DNA of 64,000 bases, taken from NCBI RefSeq assembly GCF_003367355.1, contig NZ_CP031413.1, positions 2,212,921 through 2,276,920 of the forward strand, read 5' to 3'. Position numbers and translations under genes: made by a program. Each line of letters starts with the position of its first letter. Position 1 is the stretch's first letter. The notes beneath the pieces were generated by a model. That model saw only the letters and a program-made list of their open reading frames with translations. It was not told the origin of the DNA and did no database searches. Shown in pieces: positions 1 to 8,871 of the stretch. Origin of the DNA: Lysobacter sp. TY2-98 (GTDB lineage: Bacteria > Pseudomonadota > Gammaproteobacteria > Xanthomonadales > Xanthomonadaceae).

Positions 1-1735
1 TCGACCACCATTCGACGCGTTGCTTCCACTGCGTGCGCACCGAGTCGAGTTGCTTCGCGCGGGCTTCGTCGCGCTGGGCCGCCTCCTCGGCGACGAGGCG
101 GTTGTAGTCCGCACGCAGTTCGTCCGGCGGCGCGATCGAATAGCGCACGTAGTCCTCGACGTTCTCGAGCACGATCAGCGAACTGCCGGGCGTCACCACG
201 CTGAAGTCCGCGCCCATCTTCGCGATCGCGGCGCGATTGCGCTCCGGGGCCTCCAGCAGGCGGGCGACGCTGTACTGCGCCCAGAGCGGCGCCGCGGCTT
301 CCCCTTCGACAGCGGTTGCCAGGGGAACGTCCACGCGCTCATGCGTGGCGCCGCGCACGACATCGACGGTGACGCGCGCGTCCGCATCGGTGAGTCGGCC
401 GGCGAGGCGCAACACGCCGTCGCGCACGACCATCGATTCGGCGACGACGTCCGCTGCGCCCAATGCGTCGATGCGCGCGATGCGTGGCAGGTCGCGAAGC
501 AGTTCGTCGCGCGCGGCCGCAAGGTCGCGAATGGAATCGAGCGTGATCGCGACGCCGTTGCGTGCTTCGGCGAGCGCCTTCAGGCGGCCGGCGTCACCGG
601 CAACGCCAGCGCGCACGGTGTAGAGACGCTGGCGTGCATCGAATGCGGGAAACGTGATGTCGCCGTAGTTGAACAGCCCTTCGCTGAAAAGCAGCACTTC
701 GCCGGCGTCGGCGGGCGGCGACCAGCCGCGCAGCGTGGTCGCGCCGTCGTAGACGGTCGATTCCAGCGCCGCTCGCAGTGCGCTCCAGTCGCCGGTGCGG
801 ATGGCGAAATGCACCGGTGCTTCGGTGGTGTCGCGGAAACGCACGAGGTCGACGTCGATCGAACGCGTCGAATGGAAGTAGGCGTCGAGCAGCTGCAATT
901 CGAGGTCGTGTGCGCGCCGCGCGCCGGAGGCCGAACTGTCCCAAAGCAGCACCATCTTCGTCGGCAACGCACGCGCTTCGGGCTGCAGCGTGACGGGCAC
1001 GTCGGCTGCGAAGTAGCGATCGCCGCGCCAGCTCTGCACCTGCGCCAGCGGTGTCGCGACCTTCGGGAACGCGAGGCGCAGGACACGACCGCGCGCGATA
1101 TCACCGGCGCGCAGCGTCGTCTCGTAACGGCCGCGCCCGTGGCGGGTAAATGCCGGCGTCTTCAATGCACCTTCGATGCGCGGCATGTCGGTGGCACGCA
1201 CCGTCAGCGGCAGCGTGTCGATGCCGCTGGCGAAAGCCGTCGGCAGTCGCACCGTCGCGCCACCCGCGGGCAGCGCCTCCGACAGGACGATGCGCACGCT
1301 GCGCTGGCCGCCGGGCACGAAGGGGTAGATGCGCAGACGGAAATGATTGCCCTGCGACTGCTCGAGCAGGCCAGGATCCGCACCGCGACGCTCGATCGCT
1401 TCGAGTACCTGCCGGCCGCGCTGCTTCTCGATCGGTACCGCGTTGCGCAGCGTGCCTTTGACGTCGAGGGCGAACGCGACGACCTGCTGACCCGGCTGCA
1501 AGGGAAAGTCGAGATTGCCTTCCAGCGTTCGCGACGACGGATTGCGGAAGGTCATGTCGAGCGTGGTACGGACGGTGCCGCCGGCCTGTTCGACCGACAT
1601 GGCGGCGCGCTCGAGGCGCACCGGTGCATTGCGTTCGCCGGTCGAGACCAGCGGTGCGGTGAGGTCCCGCTGTGCCTGCGCGAGGCAGGGCATGGCGGCG
1701 AGCGCGCAGGCAAGCAGAGCGACGAGCGATCGCAT
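1..1735 (-). CDS. VIT/VWA domain secreted protein, partial (C-terminus beyond window)
   Basis: The minus-strand reading frame is open from an ATG at 1735 to the window edge, about 578 residues, so the C-terminus is missing. Residues 1-22 are a signal peptide ending in AQA, so the protein is exported. Residues about 30-160 resemble a vault/inter-alpha-trypsin (VIT) domain, with a pattern such as TLDMTFRNPSSRTLEGNLDF and a following RIYPF-type strand. A von Willebrand A-like domain follows, with a metal-ion-dependent adhesion motif DSSAS near residue 263. Proteins of this type are usually large envelope proteins of unknown precise role, presumably in protein-protein contact. The opposite strand is also open over this whole stretch, but that frame has no recognisable protein character. 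Function beyond the domain names is not known. Confidence 0.8.
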   Translation of the reverse strand, partial: MRSLVALLACALAAMPCLAQAQRDLTAPLVSTGERNAPVRLERAAMSVEQAGGTVRTTLDMTFRNPSSRTLEGNLDFPLQPGQQVVAFALDVKGTLRNAVPIEKQRGRQVLEAIERRGADPGLLEQSQGNHFRLRIYPFVPGGQRSVRIVLSEALPAGGATVRLPTAFASGIDTLPLTVRATDMPRIEGALKTPAFTRHGRGRYETTLRAGDIARGRVLRLAFPKVATPLAQVQSWRGDRYFAADVPVTLQPEARALPTKMVLLWDSSASGARRAHDLELQLLDAYFHSTRSIDVDLVRFRDTTEAPVHFAIRTGDWSALRAALESTVYDGATTLRGWSPPADAGEVLLFSEGLFNYGDITFPAFDARQRLYTVRAGVAGDAGRLKALAEARNGVAITLDSIRDLAAARDELLRDLPRIARIDALGAADVVAESMVVRDGVLRLAGRLTDADARVTVDVVRGATHERVDVPLATAVEGEAAAPLWAQYSVARLLEAPERNRAAIAKMGADFSVVTPGSSLIVLENVEDYVRYSIAPPDELRADYNRLVAEEAAQRDEARAKQLDSVRTQWKQRVEWWS

Positions 1736-1948
1736 GGCGTTTCGGATTCCGTTGATTGTCCCCGGCTACAACGTACCCGACCACCGCGCGGGGTTACAGC
1801 CGCTTGGGCTGGGTGCGTGCCCGCAGCCCTGACGCGCCAGACCCGTCCCCGACACGACGCCGATGAACGACCACGCACGTGGGGCTTCGCCTCGACATTG
1901 CGTGCAGCTCCGCCATGCAAGGCTCGAATCCCCGCCTGCGAGGCCCGC

Positions 1949-2233
1949 ATGGTTCGCAATCCACGAATGCTGATGATGTGCGGCCTCGCCGCGGCGGCGA
2001 TGGGCGCGGCGCTGGGGAGCCGCGCAATGCCGATGCCCGCGGACACCGGACTTTCGATGCTCGCGCTGATGCCGGGTCTGGCGGCGCTCGGCGCGTTGGA
2101 CACGCGTGTGTGGACAATGACCTCGCCGGTCGCGGGGTCGCCCCCCGCGGTGGTCGATCATCCGTCCGAGGGCCATCGGCAGCCGCGAGCTTCGCGCGAG
2201 TCACGCGAAACCCTGGACCGTCCGACCCGCTGA
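1949..2233 (+). CDS. small hypothetical protein, possible membrane or exported peptide
   Basis: A 94-residue frame starts at an ATG that has a GAGG motif six bases upstream. Codon third positions are mostly G or C, as in the real genes around it. The first 25 residues hold a hydrophobic run (LMMCGLAAAAMGAALG), and a second hydrophobic stretch (LSMLALMPGLAALGAL) follows near residues 34-50; the rest is polar. It ends exactly where the next gene on the opposite strand ends (TGA directly followed by TCA). I do not recognise a family. The frame is the tail of a much longer open frame antisense to the VIT gene, so it could be chance. Confidence 0.4.
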   Translation: MVRNPRMLMMCGLAAAAMGAALGSRAMPMPADTGLSMLALMPGLAALGALDTRVWTMTSPVAGSPPAVVDHPSEGHRQPRASRESRETLDRPTR

Positions 2234-2986
2234 TCAGACGCGCACGTCCTCCGCGCGCGGAAACACCGCGGGCTGCGGAGCCGTCACCTGCAGCAGCACT
2301 TCCAGCGCCTCGCGCAGCGGTTCGCCGGGCGGCGGACCGTCGTGCTCGTCGTCGGCCAGCGCGGCATCGGCGCGGCGCAGCCATTGCGGCACGACCACGT
2401 CCCGCACGTGCGCATAGCGCGCCAGCAGCAGTTCGTCGTATTGACGCACCAGACGCAGATGGGCGATCGCGATGTCCCACGAGCTCAGCAGCAGGGTGAG
2501 GTGGTCGAGACGACGCCCCATCGCATCGGGACGTGCCCCGCTCTCGCAGGCGAACGCGTCGAACGCTTCGCGCCCACGTTCGGCGGTCTCGGCCAGACGC
2601 GCGCGCTGACGGGCGATGTGGGTGCTGGCCTCGTCGAGTTCGCGAACGTGTGCGAGCACGTCGTGGGCGCGGCGCTCGGCCAGTTGCAACCGGATGCGCA
2701 CGTGTTCGTAGGCCTGGCGCGCGCGGGCCTGGGCCGACAGGTCGCGGCCGAGCAGGCGCCCCACGATCGTTCCGCGGCGCGGCACGGTGCGCGAGTCGGC
2801 GACTTCGAGCGACTGCACGATGCCCGCCAGCTCGTCGAGCAGGCCGGAGGCACTGCGACGCTCGATGAGCGCGGTGGCGCGGTCGAGGTCGACCTGGCGA
2901 ATGATCTCCCGATCGACCCGACCCACCGGGTCGAGGTCGCTCCCCTCGGTCGCATCGGCCGCGGTCTGGAGCTGCTGGGACGTCAC
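2234..2986 (-). CDS. hypothetical coiled-coil-rich protein
   Basis: This is a 250-residue soluble protein with no signal peptide or membrane segment. It is rich in Arg, Ala, Leu and Glu. Long amphipathic helical stretches at residues about 25-60, 85-150 and 165-205 suggest a helical bundle or coiled coil. The style recalls tellurite-resistance TelA-like helical proteins, but I cannot identify a motif that proves it. The C-terminus is Pro-rich and acidic. It is followed downstream by no co-directional gene and converges with the small frame on the plus strand. A 127-base gap separates it from the small gene upstream on the same strand. Confidence 0.65.
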   Translation of the reverse strand: MTSQQLQTAADATEGSDLDPVGRVDREIIRQVDLDRATALIERRSASGLLDELAGIVQSLEVADSRTVPRRGTIVGRLLGRDLSAQARARQAYEHVRIRLQLAERRAHDVLAHVRELDEASTHIARQRARLAETAERGREAFDAFACESGARPDAMGRRLDHLTLLLSSWDIAIAHLRLVRQYDELLLARYAHVRDVVVPQWLRRADAALADDEHDGPPPGEPLREALEVLLQVTAPQPAVFPRAEDVRV

Positions 2987-3113
2987 TTCGACTCCTGGGT
3001 TGCGCGGCGCCCGCAGCTGCCCCCTCAGGCATGCGGGCGCGGACCGTGATGGCGCGCACAGTCCGGAGTGTATACCCAGTGATGACCGCGCGGAGTGCGC
3101 GGCGTCGCGATCC

Positions 3114-3392
3114 TCAGTGCAGGGTCGCGCCTTCGATGTGCCCGCGCTTCATGAGGTCCAGCAGGAGCCGCGCGCCTTCACGCACGCGCTCGCCGACCAA
3201 GCGAGCGACGAACTCGCAGTCGTCGTCCGTCAGCCCCGGGCCCGGCGCGGGAAGCGTGTCCGGCAATGGCACGGCGCGATAGCGCCCGCGCCCGTTGCCG
3301 CGCAGTGCCACCACGGTGACGCCCGAGCTGTGCGTGGCGGTGGCGTGGGCGGGATCCAGGGTCCAATCGGACGACAGGGTCGTGGCGGACAT
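3114..3392 (-). CDS. small hypothetical protein
   Basis: This 92-residue frame reads from an ATG at 3392; a GTG at 3416 would add eight residues. It has an N-terminal part rich in Thr, Ser and Gly, then LRGNGRGRYRAVPLPDTLP, then an amphipathic helix near residues 56-85 (FVARLVGERVREGARLLLDLMKRG). It has no signal peptide or membrane segment. It lies on the same strand as the large sensor kinase upstream (82 bases away) and the coiled-coil protein downstream, so co-transcription is possible. I do not recognise the family. Confidence 0.5.
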   Translation of the reverse strand: MSATTLSSDWTLDPAHATATHSSGVTVVALRGNGRGRYRAVPLPDTLPAPGPGLTDDDCEFVARLVGERVREGARLLLDLMKRGHIEGATLH

Positions 3393-3474
3393 GGCGAAAG
3401 AGCTCGGCGGGGACACGTTCGGTTCTACTCAGCGATCCATGAAATCGGGATCAACACGGCGTGACGACTGCGGG

Positions 3475-6400
3475 TCAGCCCGCGATCGCGAGCTTCCGGG
3501 CGCGTGCGATCGCGGCCTGTATCGCTTCGACACTCACCGGCTTGGTGAGGTGCAGGTCGAAGCCGGCGTCGGCGGCGTCCTGCTTGTCGGCTTCGCCGCC
3601 CCAGCCGCTCACCGCGACGAGCATCATGCCCTCACCGTCGGCGCGCCCGCGCAGGCGGCGCGCGAGCTCGTAGCCGTTCATCACCGGCATGCCGATGTCG
3701 AGGAACGCGATCTCCGGACGGAACTCCTCGACCAGGCGCAGGCCGTCGAGCGCGGAATAGGCGACGCAGGTCGCGTGGCCATCCAGCTCTAGCATCATGC
3801 CCAGCGTCTCGGCCGCGTCCTGGTTGTCGTCGACCACCAGCACGCGGCGGCGCGACGCCATCGGGGACACGTGCGTGTCGGCGCCCGGCAGCGCCGGGTG
3901 GTCGACCGCCAGCGGCAGACGCACGACGAAGGTGCTGCCGCGACCGAGCCCTTCGCTGTCCGCGACGATCGATCCGCCGTGCATCTCGACGAGGCGTCGC
4001 GCCAGCGCCAGGCCGATGCCGAGGCCGCCCTGCGCGCGATCCAGGGTTCGGTTCACCTGCGCGAACATGCCGAACACCGCGCCGAGCGCGTCGGGCGGAA
4101 TGCCCAGCCCGTTGTCCGCCACCGACACGCAGGCCGCACCGTCGCATTCGAAGACGCGCAGCCTGACCTCACCGCCATCGGGCGTGTATTTGGCCGCGTT
4201 GGTGAGCAGATTCGAAATCACTTGCGCGATGCGTGTCGGGTCGGCATCGATCCACAGCGGTGCCGACGGCAGGTCGACATGCAGGTGGTGGCGTGCACCT
4301 TCGATCATCGGTCGCGCCGATTCGATCGCGGCGTGCGCCGCATCCTGCAGCGAAATGCGATCACGCTGCAGTACCACCTTGCCACTGGTGATGCGCGATA
4401 CATCGAGCAGGTCGTCGATCAACCGCACCATGTGTCCGAGCTGCCGCTCCATCATGGCGCGGGTGCGTCGAGCGGTTTCCGCATCCTCGGTGCGATTGAG
4501 CACCTGCAGGCCGGTGCGGATCGGTGACAACGGATTGCGAAGTTCATGCGCGAGCGTGGCGAGGAACTCGTCCTTGCGACGATCGGCTTCGCGCAGGGCG
4601 TCCTCGGCATCGCGACGCTCGGTGACGTCCATCACCGCGCCGACGTAGCCGAGGAATTCGCCGGCTGCCCCGAAGCGTGGGCGCGCGGAGACGTGCAGCC
4701 AGCGCCAGGCGCCGTCCCACCGCAACCCGCGGTATTCGGTGGCGAATGCACGCTGCGCGTTCGCCGCGTCACTGACGGTGTCGGAGTAGGCCGGCAGGTC
4801 GTCCGGATGCACGACGTCTTTCCAGCCGTAGCCGAGCTCCGTCTCGGGCGCGCGTCCGGTGAACTCGGTCCAGCGCCGGCTGACGTAACTGCAGCGTCCG
4901 TCGGCCTCGGCCACCCAGACCATCATCGGCGTGATGTCGGCCATCTGCCGGAAGCGCGCTTCGGACTCGCGCAGCGCCGACACGGACTTCGCGCGCTCGA
5001 TCGCTGGCCACAGGCGCGCGACGACTTCGCGCAGCAGCTGCAGTTCGTCGCTGCGCCAATCGCGCGGTTCGCCCGCGGCGGCGGTGAGCGTGCCGGCCAG
5101 GCGACCTTCGATCACGTACGACGTCGCCGCCAGCGCGACCGTTCCGTAGGGGCCGTAGTTGTCGGCGAACTGCGCGGTGAGCGGATCGCTGCGCAGGTCG
5201 CGGATCGCGACCGACTCACCGGACGCGAGCGTCGCCCCGAGTTCGCTGGTGAAGAATTCGCGCGCGTCGAATGTTCCGGAAACGCGCGGCGCGCCGTCGG
5301 TCCATTCGTGCAACGTGCGGATGACGCCCTGCTCGATGTCGATGTCCGACAACGTGCAACGCAGCAGGCCGAGGTGTTCACCGAGCAGGCGCAGGCCGAT
5401 GTCGGCGACGTCGTCGGCGCTCGATGCCTGCGCGATGTGGCGATCGAGGTGGACGAGAAATGCTGCCGCAAGATCGGCACGCTTGCGATCGGTGATGTCG
5501 GTATGCGTCTGCATCACCGACTGCGGCTGGCCAGTGCCATCGCGCGTGAGCACCCAGCGCGCGTGGATGGTGCGCGGCTCGCCGTCCTTGCGGTAGTGCA
5601 CGACTTCGCCCTCCCAGCGATCGCGATCGAGCAACGTGCGCGCGATATCGCCGAGCGATTTTGGAAAGCGCGTGCGCAGCAGGTCGCGTGCGACGCGGCC
5701 GATCGCCTCGTCGCGGCGGTAGCCGTACAGACGCTCCGAGCTGTCGTTCCAGTAGGTGATGCGGCCCGTGAGATCGCGGATCAGGATCGCGTCGCTGGTC
5801 AGGTCGAGCAGGCTCGCCTGTTCGGCGAGGCGACGCTCGTTGCGACGCTGCTCGGTGATGTCGCTGATGGTGCCTAGCATCGAGCTGGGCAGGCCGTCGG
5901 CGTCGTAGAGCGCCCGGCCGCGGGCCTCGATCCACAGCTCGCTTTCGTCGGGTCGGCGCACGCGGAACTGGCTTTCGAACAGCACGCGACGCTCGATCGC
6001 ATCGGCCAGCGTCGCGCGCATCCGCACCAGATCATCTGGATGCAGCAGCGTGGCCACGCCCTCGCGCGTGTGCGAGATCGCGCGTTCGTCGATGCCGGTG
6101 ACGCGCGCGCATTCGGGCGAGAAGGTCATGCGGCCGGTGCGCAGGTCGATCTTCCACAGCCCGGTGTCGGAGGCTTCCAGGGCAAGACGCAGCCGCGTCT
6201 CGCTCATCATCAGTGCGTGCTGTGCGCGGCGTTCGTCGGCCACGACCGCGAGCACCAGCGTGGTCGCCGCCATCACCGCGATGAAGACCTGCAGGTCGAG
6301 GTAGCGCGCATTCACCTCCAGCGATGCGAAGGGCCCGTAGCCCAGCGTCGTCCCCGCGACCGCGGTCAGCGCGATGAACAGGCAGGCGGCGCTCGCCCCG

Positions 6401-7134
6401 CGCAGGCGCAGCGACAATGCCGCCCACATCAATGGGCAGTACACGAGGAACGTGTACATGCGCTCGCCGCGATTGAGGAATACGTAGGCGGCGATCGCTG
6501 CGGACATGGCGAGGCAGACCGCGAACTCCGTCCACCAGCGCATCGTGCGCGGCCAGCCACCGCGCGCCCAGGCGAGCAGCATCGTGCCGACGATCAGCAC
6601 ACCGGTGACGTCGCCGAGATACCAGTGGCTCCACATCAGCCAGACGCGATCGGAATCCAGATGCAGCGGCGCGGCGATCGCGAGCGAGCCGATGGTGGAT
6701 GAGAGCGCGGCGATCGACGCCGACACCAGCGCGAACAGCACGAAGTCGCGGAAGGTTTCGAACGATGGATTGAAGCGGGTGCGTTCCAGGATGATCTGGC
6801 CGACGATCGCCGCCGCCGCGTTGCCGCCTGCGACGATCAGCAGTACCCAAAGCGGGCTCGGCGAGGCATTGAGAAGCGCGCCGACGACGTAGCCCAGCAC
6901 GACGCCCGGCCAAAGCCGGCGCCCACGCAGGACGAATGCGGCCAGCGCCACGCCCGCCGCCGGCCACATCGGCGAGGCGACGCCGCGGGTCATGCCCCAG
7001 CGCAGGCTGGCGAAGGCGAGCGGGGCATAGACCGCGGCAAGCAGCAGGCAGCCCACGAGCGTCGTCCAGGCGGTCGGCAACCGCGAGACGAGGCGGCGAT
7101 GGACCGACACGTTGCTCGGGACGGAATCGGACAC
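3475..7134 (-). CDS. MASE1/PAS/GAF hybrid sensor histidine kinase with receiver domain
   Basis: This 1219-residue protein is a membrane-bound hybrid kinase. Residues 1-300 form a multi-spanning MASE1 sensor domain. They are followed by two PAS/PAC units (about 315-430 and 435-560, each ending in an ITEQ or ITDRK linker), a GAF domain (about 570-720) and a third PAS (about 735-855). A HisKA domain has the phospho-acceptor box AHELRNPLSPI near residue 870, and the HATPase domain shows the NAAKYTP, DNGLGI and GGLGIGLAL boxes. The C-terminal receiver has VVDDNQD, the phosphorylatable Asp in FLDIGMP and the LTKP lysine. It probably integrates several signals and autophosphorylates, passing the phosphate to its own receiver and perhaps to an unlinked regulator. 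No output partner is encoded next to it. The ATG start lies 90 bases from divergent queD. Confidence 0.93.
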   Translation of the reverse strand: MSDSVPSNVSVHRRLVSRLPTAWTTLVGCLLLAAVYAPLAFASLRWGMTRGVASPMWPAAGVALAAFVLRGRRLWPGVVLGYVVGALLNASPSPLWVLLIVAGGNAAAAIVGQIILERTRFNPSFETFRDFVLFALVSASIAALSSTIGSLAIAAPLHLDSDRVWLMWSHWYLGDVTGVLIVGTMLLAWARGGWPRTMRWWTEFAVCLAMSAAIAAYVFLNRGERMYTFLVYCPLMWAALSLRLRGASAACLFIALTAVAGTTLGYGPFASLEVNARYLDLQVFIAVMAATTLVLAVVADERRAQHALMMSETRLRLALEASDTGLWKIDLRTGRMTFSPECARVTGIDERAISHTREGVATLLHPDDLVRMRATLADAIERRVLFESQFRVRRPDESELWIEARGRALYDADGLPSSMLGTISDITEQRRNERRLAEQASLLDLTSDAILIRDLTGRITYWNDSSERLYGYRRDEAIGRVARDLLRTRFPKSLGDIARTLLDRDRWEGEVVHYRKDGEPRTIHARWVLTRDGTGQPQSVMQTHTDITDRKRADLAAAFLVHLDRHIAQASSADDVADIGLRLLGEHLGLLRCTLSDIDIEQGVIRTLHEWTDGAPRVSGTFDAREFFTSELGATLASGESVAIRDLRSDPLTAQFADNYGPYGTVALAATSYVIEGRLAGTLTAAAGEPRDWRSDELQLLREVVARLWPAIERAKSVSALRESEARFRQMADITPMMVWVAEADGRCSYVSRRWTEFTGRAPETELGYGWKDVVHPDDLPAYSDTVSDAANAQRAFATEYRGLRWDGAWRWLHVSARPRFGAAGEFLGYVGAVMDVTERRDAEDALREADRRKDEFLATLAHELRNPLSPIRTGLQVLNRTEDAETARRTRAMMERQLGHMVRLIDDLLDVSRITSGKVVLQRDRISLQDAAHAAIESARPMIEGARHHLHVDLPSAPLWIDADPTRIAQVISNLLTNAAKYTPDGGEVRLRVFECDGAACVSVADNGLGIPPDALGAVFGMFAQVNRTLDRAQGGLGIGLALARRLVEMHGGSIVADSEGLGRGSTFVVRLPLAVDHPALPGADTHVSPMASRRRVLVVDDNQDAAETLGMMLELDGHATCVAYSALDGLRLVEEFRPEIAFLDIGMPVMNGYELARRLRGRADGEGMMLVAVSGWGGEADKQDAADAGFDLHLTKPVSVEAIQAAIARARKLAIAG

Positions 7135-7211
7135 GTGGTACCGGTCGAAGCCGCGACGACCTTACGTTAGCAGAGCCCTGCCGCCGCCCAGCCGGCCGGA
7201 AAGGCCGCCCG

Positions 7212-7217
7212 TACAAT
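7212..7217 (+). promoter_or_regulatory. -10 box of queD (TACAAT)
   Basis: TACAAT matches the sigma-70 -10 consensus at five of six positions. It ends seven bases before the ATG at 7225, so transcription would begin at or next to that ATG. No good -35 hexamer is visible. An in-frame ATG at 7216 lies inside this box and would not be in the transcript. Confidence 0.5.
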
Positions 7218-7224
7218 GGCGACG

Positions 7225-7587
7225 ATGGACATCTTCAAAGTCTTCACCCTCGAGGCGGCGCACCGGCTCCCCAACGTGCCGCCGGGCCACAAGTGCGCGC
7301 GCCTGCACGGCCATTCGTTCCGCGTGGAGATCCACGTCTCGGGAGAGCCCGGTCTCGAAACGGGCTGGGTGATGGACTTCGCGGACCTCAAGGCCGCGTT
7401 CCGACCGCTCTACGACCAGCTCGACCATCACTACCTCAACGACGTCGAGGGCCTCGACAACCCGACCAGCGAGCGCCTCGCTGCCTGGATCTGGGACCGG
7501 CTCAAGCCCGAGCTGCCGCTGCTGTCGGAAGTCGTGGTCCATGAGACCTGCACGTCGGGATGCCGCTACCGCGGCCCGGGCGTCTGA
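7225..7587 (+). CDS. queD: 6-carboxytetrahydropterin synthase QueD
   Basis: QueD converts 7,8-dihydroneopterin triphosphate to 6-carboxy-5,6,7,8-tetrahydropterin, the second step of queuosine/7-deazaguanine synthesis in the cytoplasm. The 120-residue protein shows the PTPS fold signature: zinc ligands His13, His28 and His30 (in AAHRLP and LHGHS), the catalytic Cys24, the LDHHYLN Asp-His pair and the [12 protein letters not shown] glutamate near the end. The usual start MDIF is at 7225. An ATG nine bases earlier lies inside a -10 box, which argues for the shorter form. No other queuosine gene is adjacent. Family assignment is firm; the leaderless start is an inference. Confidence 0.92.
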   Translation: MDIFKVFTLEAAHRLPNVPPGHKCARLHGHSFRVEIHVSGEPGLETGWVMDFADLKAAFRPLYDQLDHHYLNDVEGLDNPTSERLAAWIWDRLKPELPLLSEVVVHETCTSGCRYRGPGV

Positions 7588-7746
7588 CACCTAACGCCGG
7601 CCGCCGCGCGACCTGCCGCTCACGACGGACGCTCTTGGTGCGTGGGCTGGACGCTTTACGGCGCGGTGCCTGATTCCGTTCCGGCCGCTGAAGCCGACGC
7701 GGCCGCTCACGTCCCTGAAAGCCCTACAACGGCCGACGAGCGGTTG

Positions 7747-7775
7747 TTGCACTGCACAATGGACGGGCATATGCT
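7747..7775 (+). promoter_or_regulatory. sigma-70 promoter of the phasin gene
   Basis: TTGCAC at 7747-7752 and TATGCT at 7770-7775 are separated by exactly 17 bases, a good housekeeping promoter. The start codon is 50 bases downstream of the -10 box. A TGCA-C-TGCA dyad overlaps the -35 region and could be an operator. Confidence 0.65.
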
Positions 7776-7824
7776 GCAACGCACCATCCACGCAGTCTCG
7801 GCCGATTCGGCCTAGGAGCCCGCC

Positions 7825-8280
7825 ATGTACGCACAGTTCAACGAGCAGTTCGCCGCGGCCACCCGTCAGTTCGCCGACACCGCCGCCCGCATCAACCGCC
7901 TCGCCCTCGAGAACGCGGAGGCCATCGTCGGCCTGCAGCTCTCGGCCATCGAAGAGCGCGCCTCGGCCACCCTCGCCTTCTTCGGCGAAGCCACCGACGT
8001 CCGTGACTTCGACGGCGCCAAGAACCTCTGGCCGCGCGGTGCGCAGGTCGCCCGCGAGAACGTCGAGCGCGCCCTGACCACGGGCCAGGACGTCCTCGGC
8101 CGCTTCGTGAAGGTCCAGGAGTCGGTCGCCCAGATCGCCAAGGGCCAGTTCGAAGCTGCCGCCCGCAGCGCGAACGAGACCGTTCGCCAGGCGCAGGACC
8201 AGTTCGAGCAGGCCACCAAGGGCGCGACCAAGACCGCCGAGCAGACGGTCAACGCCGCCGCGGGCAAGCCCGGCAAGTAA
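7825..8280 (+). CDS. phasin family protein
   Basis: Phasins coat the surface of polyhydroxyalkanoate granules and control their number and size. This 151-residue protein has the phasin pattern: an N-terminal helix beginning YAQFNEQFAAATRQFADTAARI, a long amphipathic helical body (LALENAEAIVGLQL, SATLAFFGEATDV), and an Ala/Lys/Gln-rich tail that could form a coiled coil. It contains no cysteine, signal peptide or transmembrane helix. It is a single-gene unit with its own promoter and an intrinsic terminator 30 bases after the stop. The ribosome site is a GGAG in the sequence just before the ATG. Whether the strain makes PHA cannot be seen here, because no phaC lies in the window; phasin-like proteins without PHA also exist. 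Confidence 0.85.
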   Translation: MYAQFNEQFAAATRQFADTAARINRLALENAEAIVGLQLSAIEERASATLAFFGEATDVRDFDGAKNLWPRGAQVARENVERALTTGQDVLGRFVKVQESVAQIAKGQFEAAARSANETVRQAQDQFEQATKGATKTAEQTVNAAAGKPGK

Positions 8281-8309
8281 GTTCTCTCTCCAGTTCCCAC
8301 TGGAACCCG

Positions 8310-8340
8310 AACCCGGCCGCTCACGCTGCCGGGTTTTTTT
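8310..8340 (+). terminator. intrinsic terminator of the phasin gene
   Basis: An eight-base-pair stem AACCCGGC/GCCGGGTT with a ten-base loop is followed by a run of seven T. It starts 30 bases after the stop codon. Confidence 0.9.
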
Positions 8341-8870
8341 GTGTCTGCGATTGCGGCGTCGACGCGTCGAAACCGAGCGTGGCAAGGCGACGCATTCGCG
8401 CATGGCGTCGGCGGCGACAGAACTCGCCGCGGCCAGCAACACGACATCCGGCATGGGCGCGTGCGGCCGTATCGCTTGTTGCGGCTTTGGGAATGGACGC
8501 GTGGTTTCACGACGCACGACGTAAAGCCTGGCCATCGCGCCCATCGAACAGCGGACGAGCGCGCCATCGCAAAATCGGGCCACCTCGACTGCGACGCCAA
8601 CCGTGAGACCCGAAGGGCGGCGCGCAGGACGCGCGCCGTCCGCACCCGAGCCAGGATGGCGAGTGTGCGGATCGTGTGGAACGTCCACGTCGCGAGCGGT
8701 AGATCCGTCGAGGACGGTGCCTTCTTTCGGTTACTTTTTTGAACCAGCAAAGAAAAAAAAAGTGACTCGGGCGCTTCGGCGCACGAAACGCCCTTGCTCC
8801 TGCACTCATGCAGCGGCGGCGCACAGCACGCAGAAGCAAAGGCAATCGCTCCCATCGCGATCACCCCGAA
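8341..8870. other. 530-base stretch without a supported gene
   Basis: This lies between the phasin terminator and the RND pump terminator. Open frames exist on both strands, but their translations are Arg/Pro-rich and have no recognisable domain, so I call none. The one structured element is the A/T-rich inverted repeat at 8729-8766. The stretch is locally mixed in composition, with oligo-T and oligo-A tracts rare elsewhere in the window. Confidence 0.6.
8729..8766. repeat. A/T-rich inverted repeat (GGTTACTTTTTT ... AAAAAAAAAGTGAC)
   Basis: The left arm GGTTACTTTTTT and the right arm AAAAAAAAGTGAC can pair with one G-U, around a loop containing GAACCAGCAAAG. Such a T-rich/A-rich hairpin can end transcription in both directions. 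Similar GGTTACTTTT...AAAAGTAACC units recur in Xanthomonadaceae genomes from general knowledge; this window holds one copy. Confidence 0.5.
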
Positions 8871-8871
8871 C

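Noticed and set aside
1925..1945. GGCTCGAATCCCC resembling a tRNA T arm
   Set aside because: The five-base-pair T stem does not form, and no acceptor, D or anticodon arms are present upstream.
20..1948. Very long plus-strand open frame (over 600 codons) opposite the VIT/VWA gene
   Set aside because: It is Arg/His/Gln-rich with no domain, while the minus strand encodes a signal peptide plus VIT and VWA domains. GC-rich codon use keeps the complementary frame open.
8507..8845. 112-codon minus-strand frame in the gap after the phasin gene
   Set aside because: It crosses the A/T-rich hairpin, giving a Phe run from oligo-T, and the composition is not protein-like.
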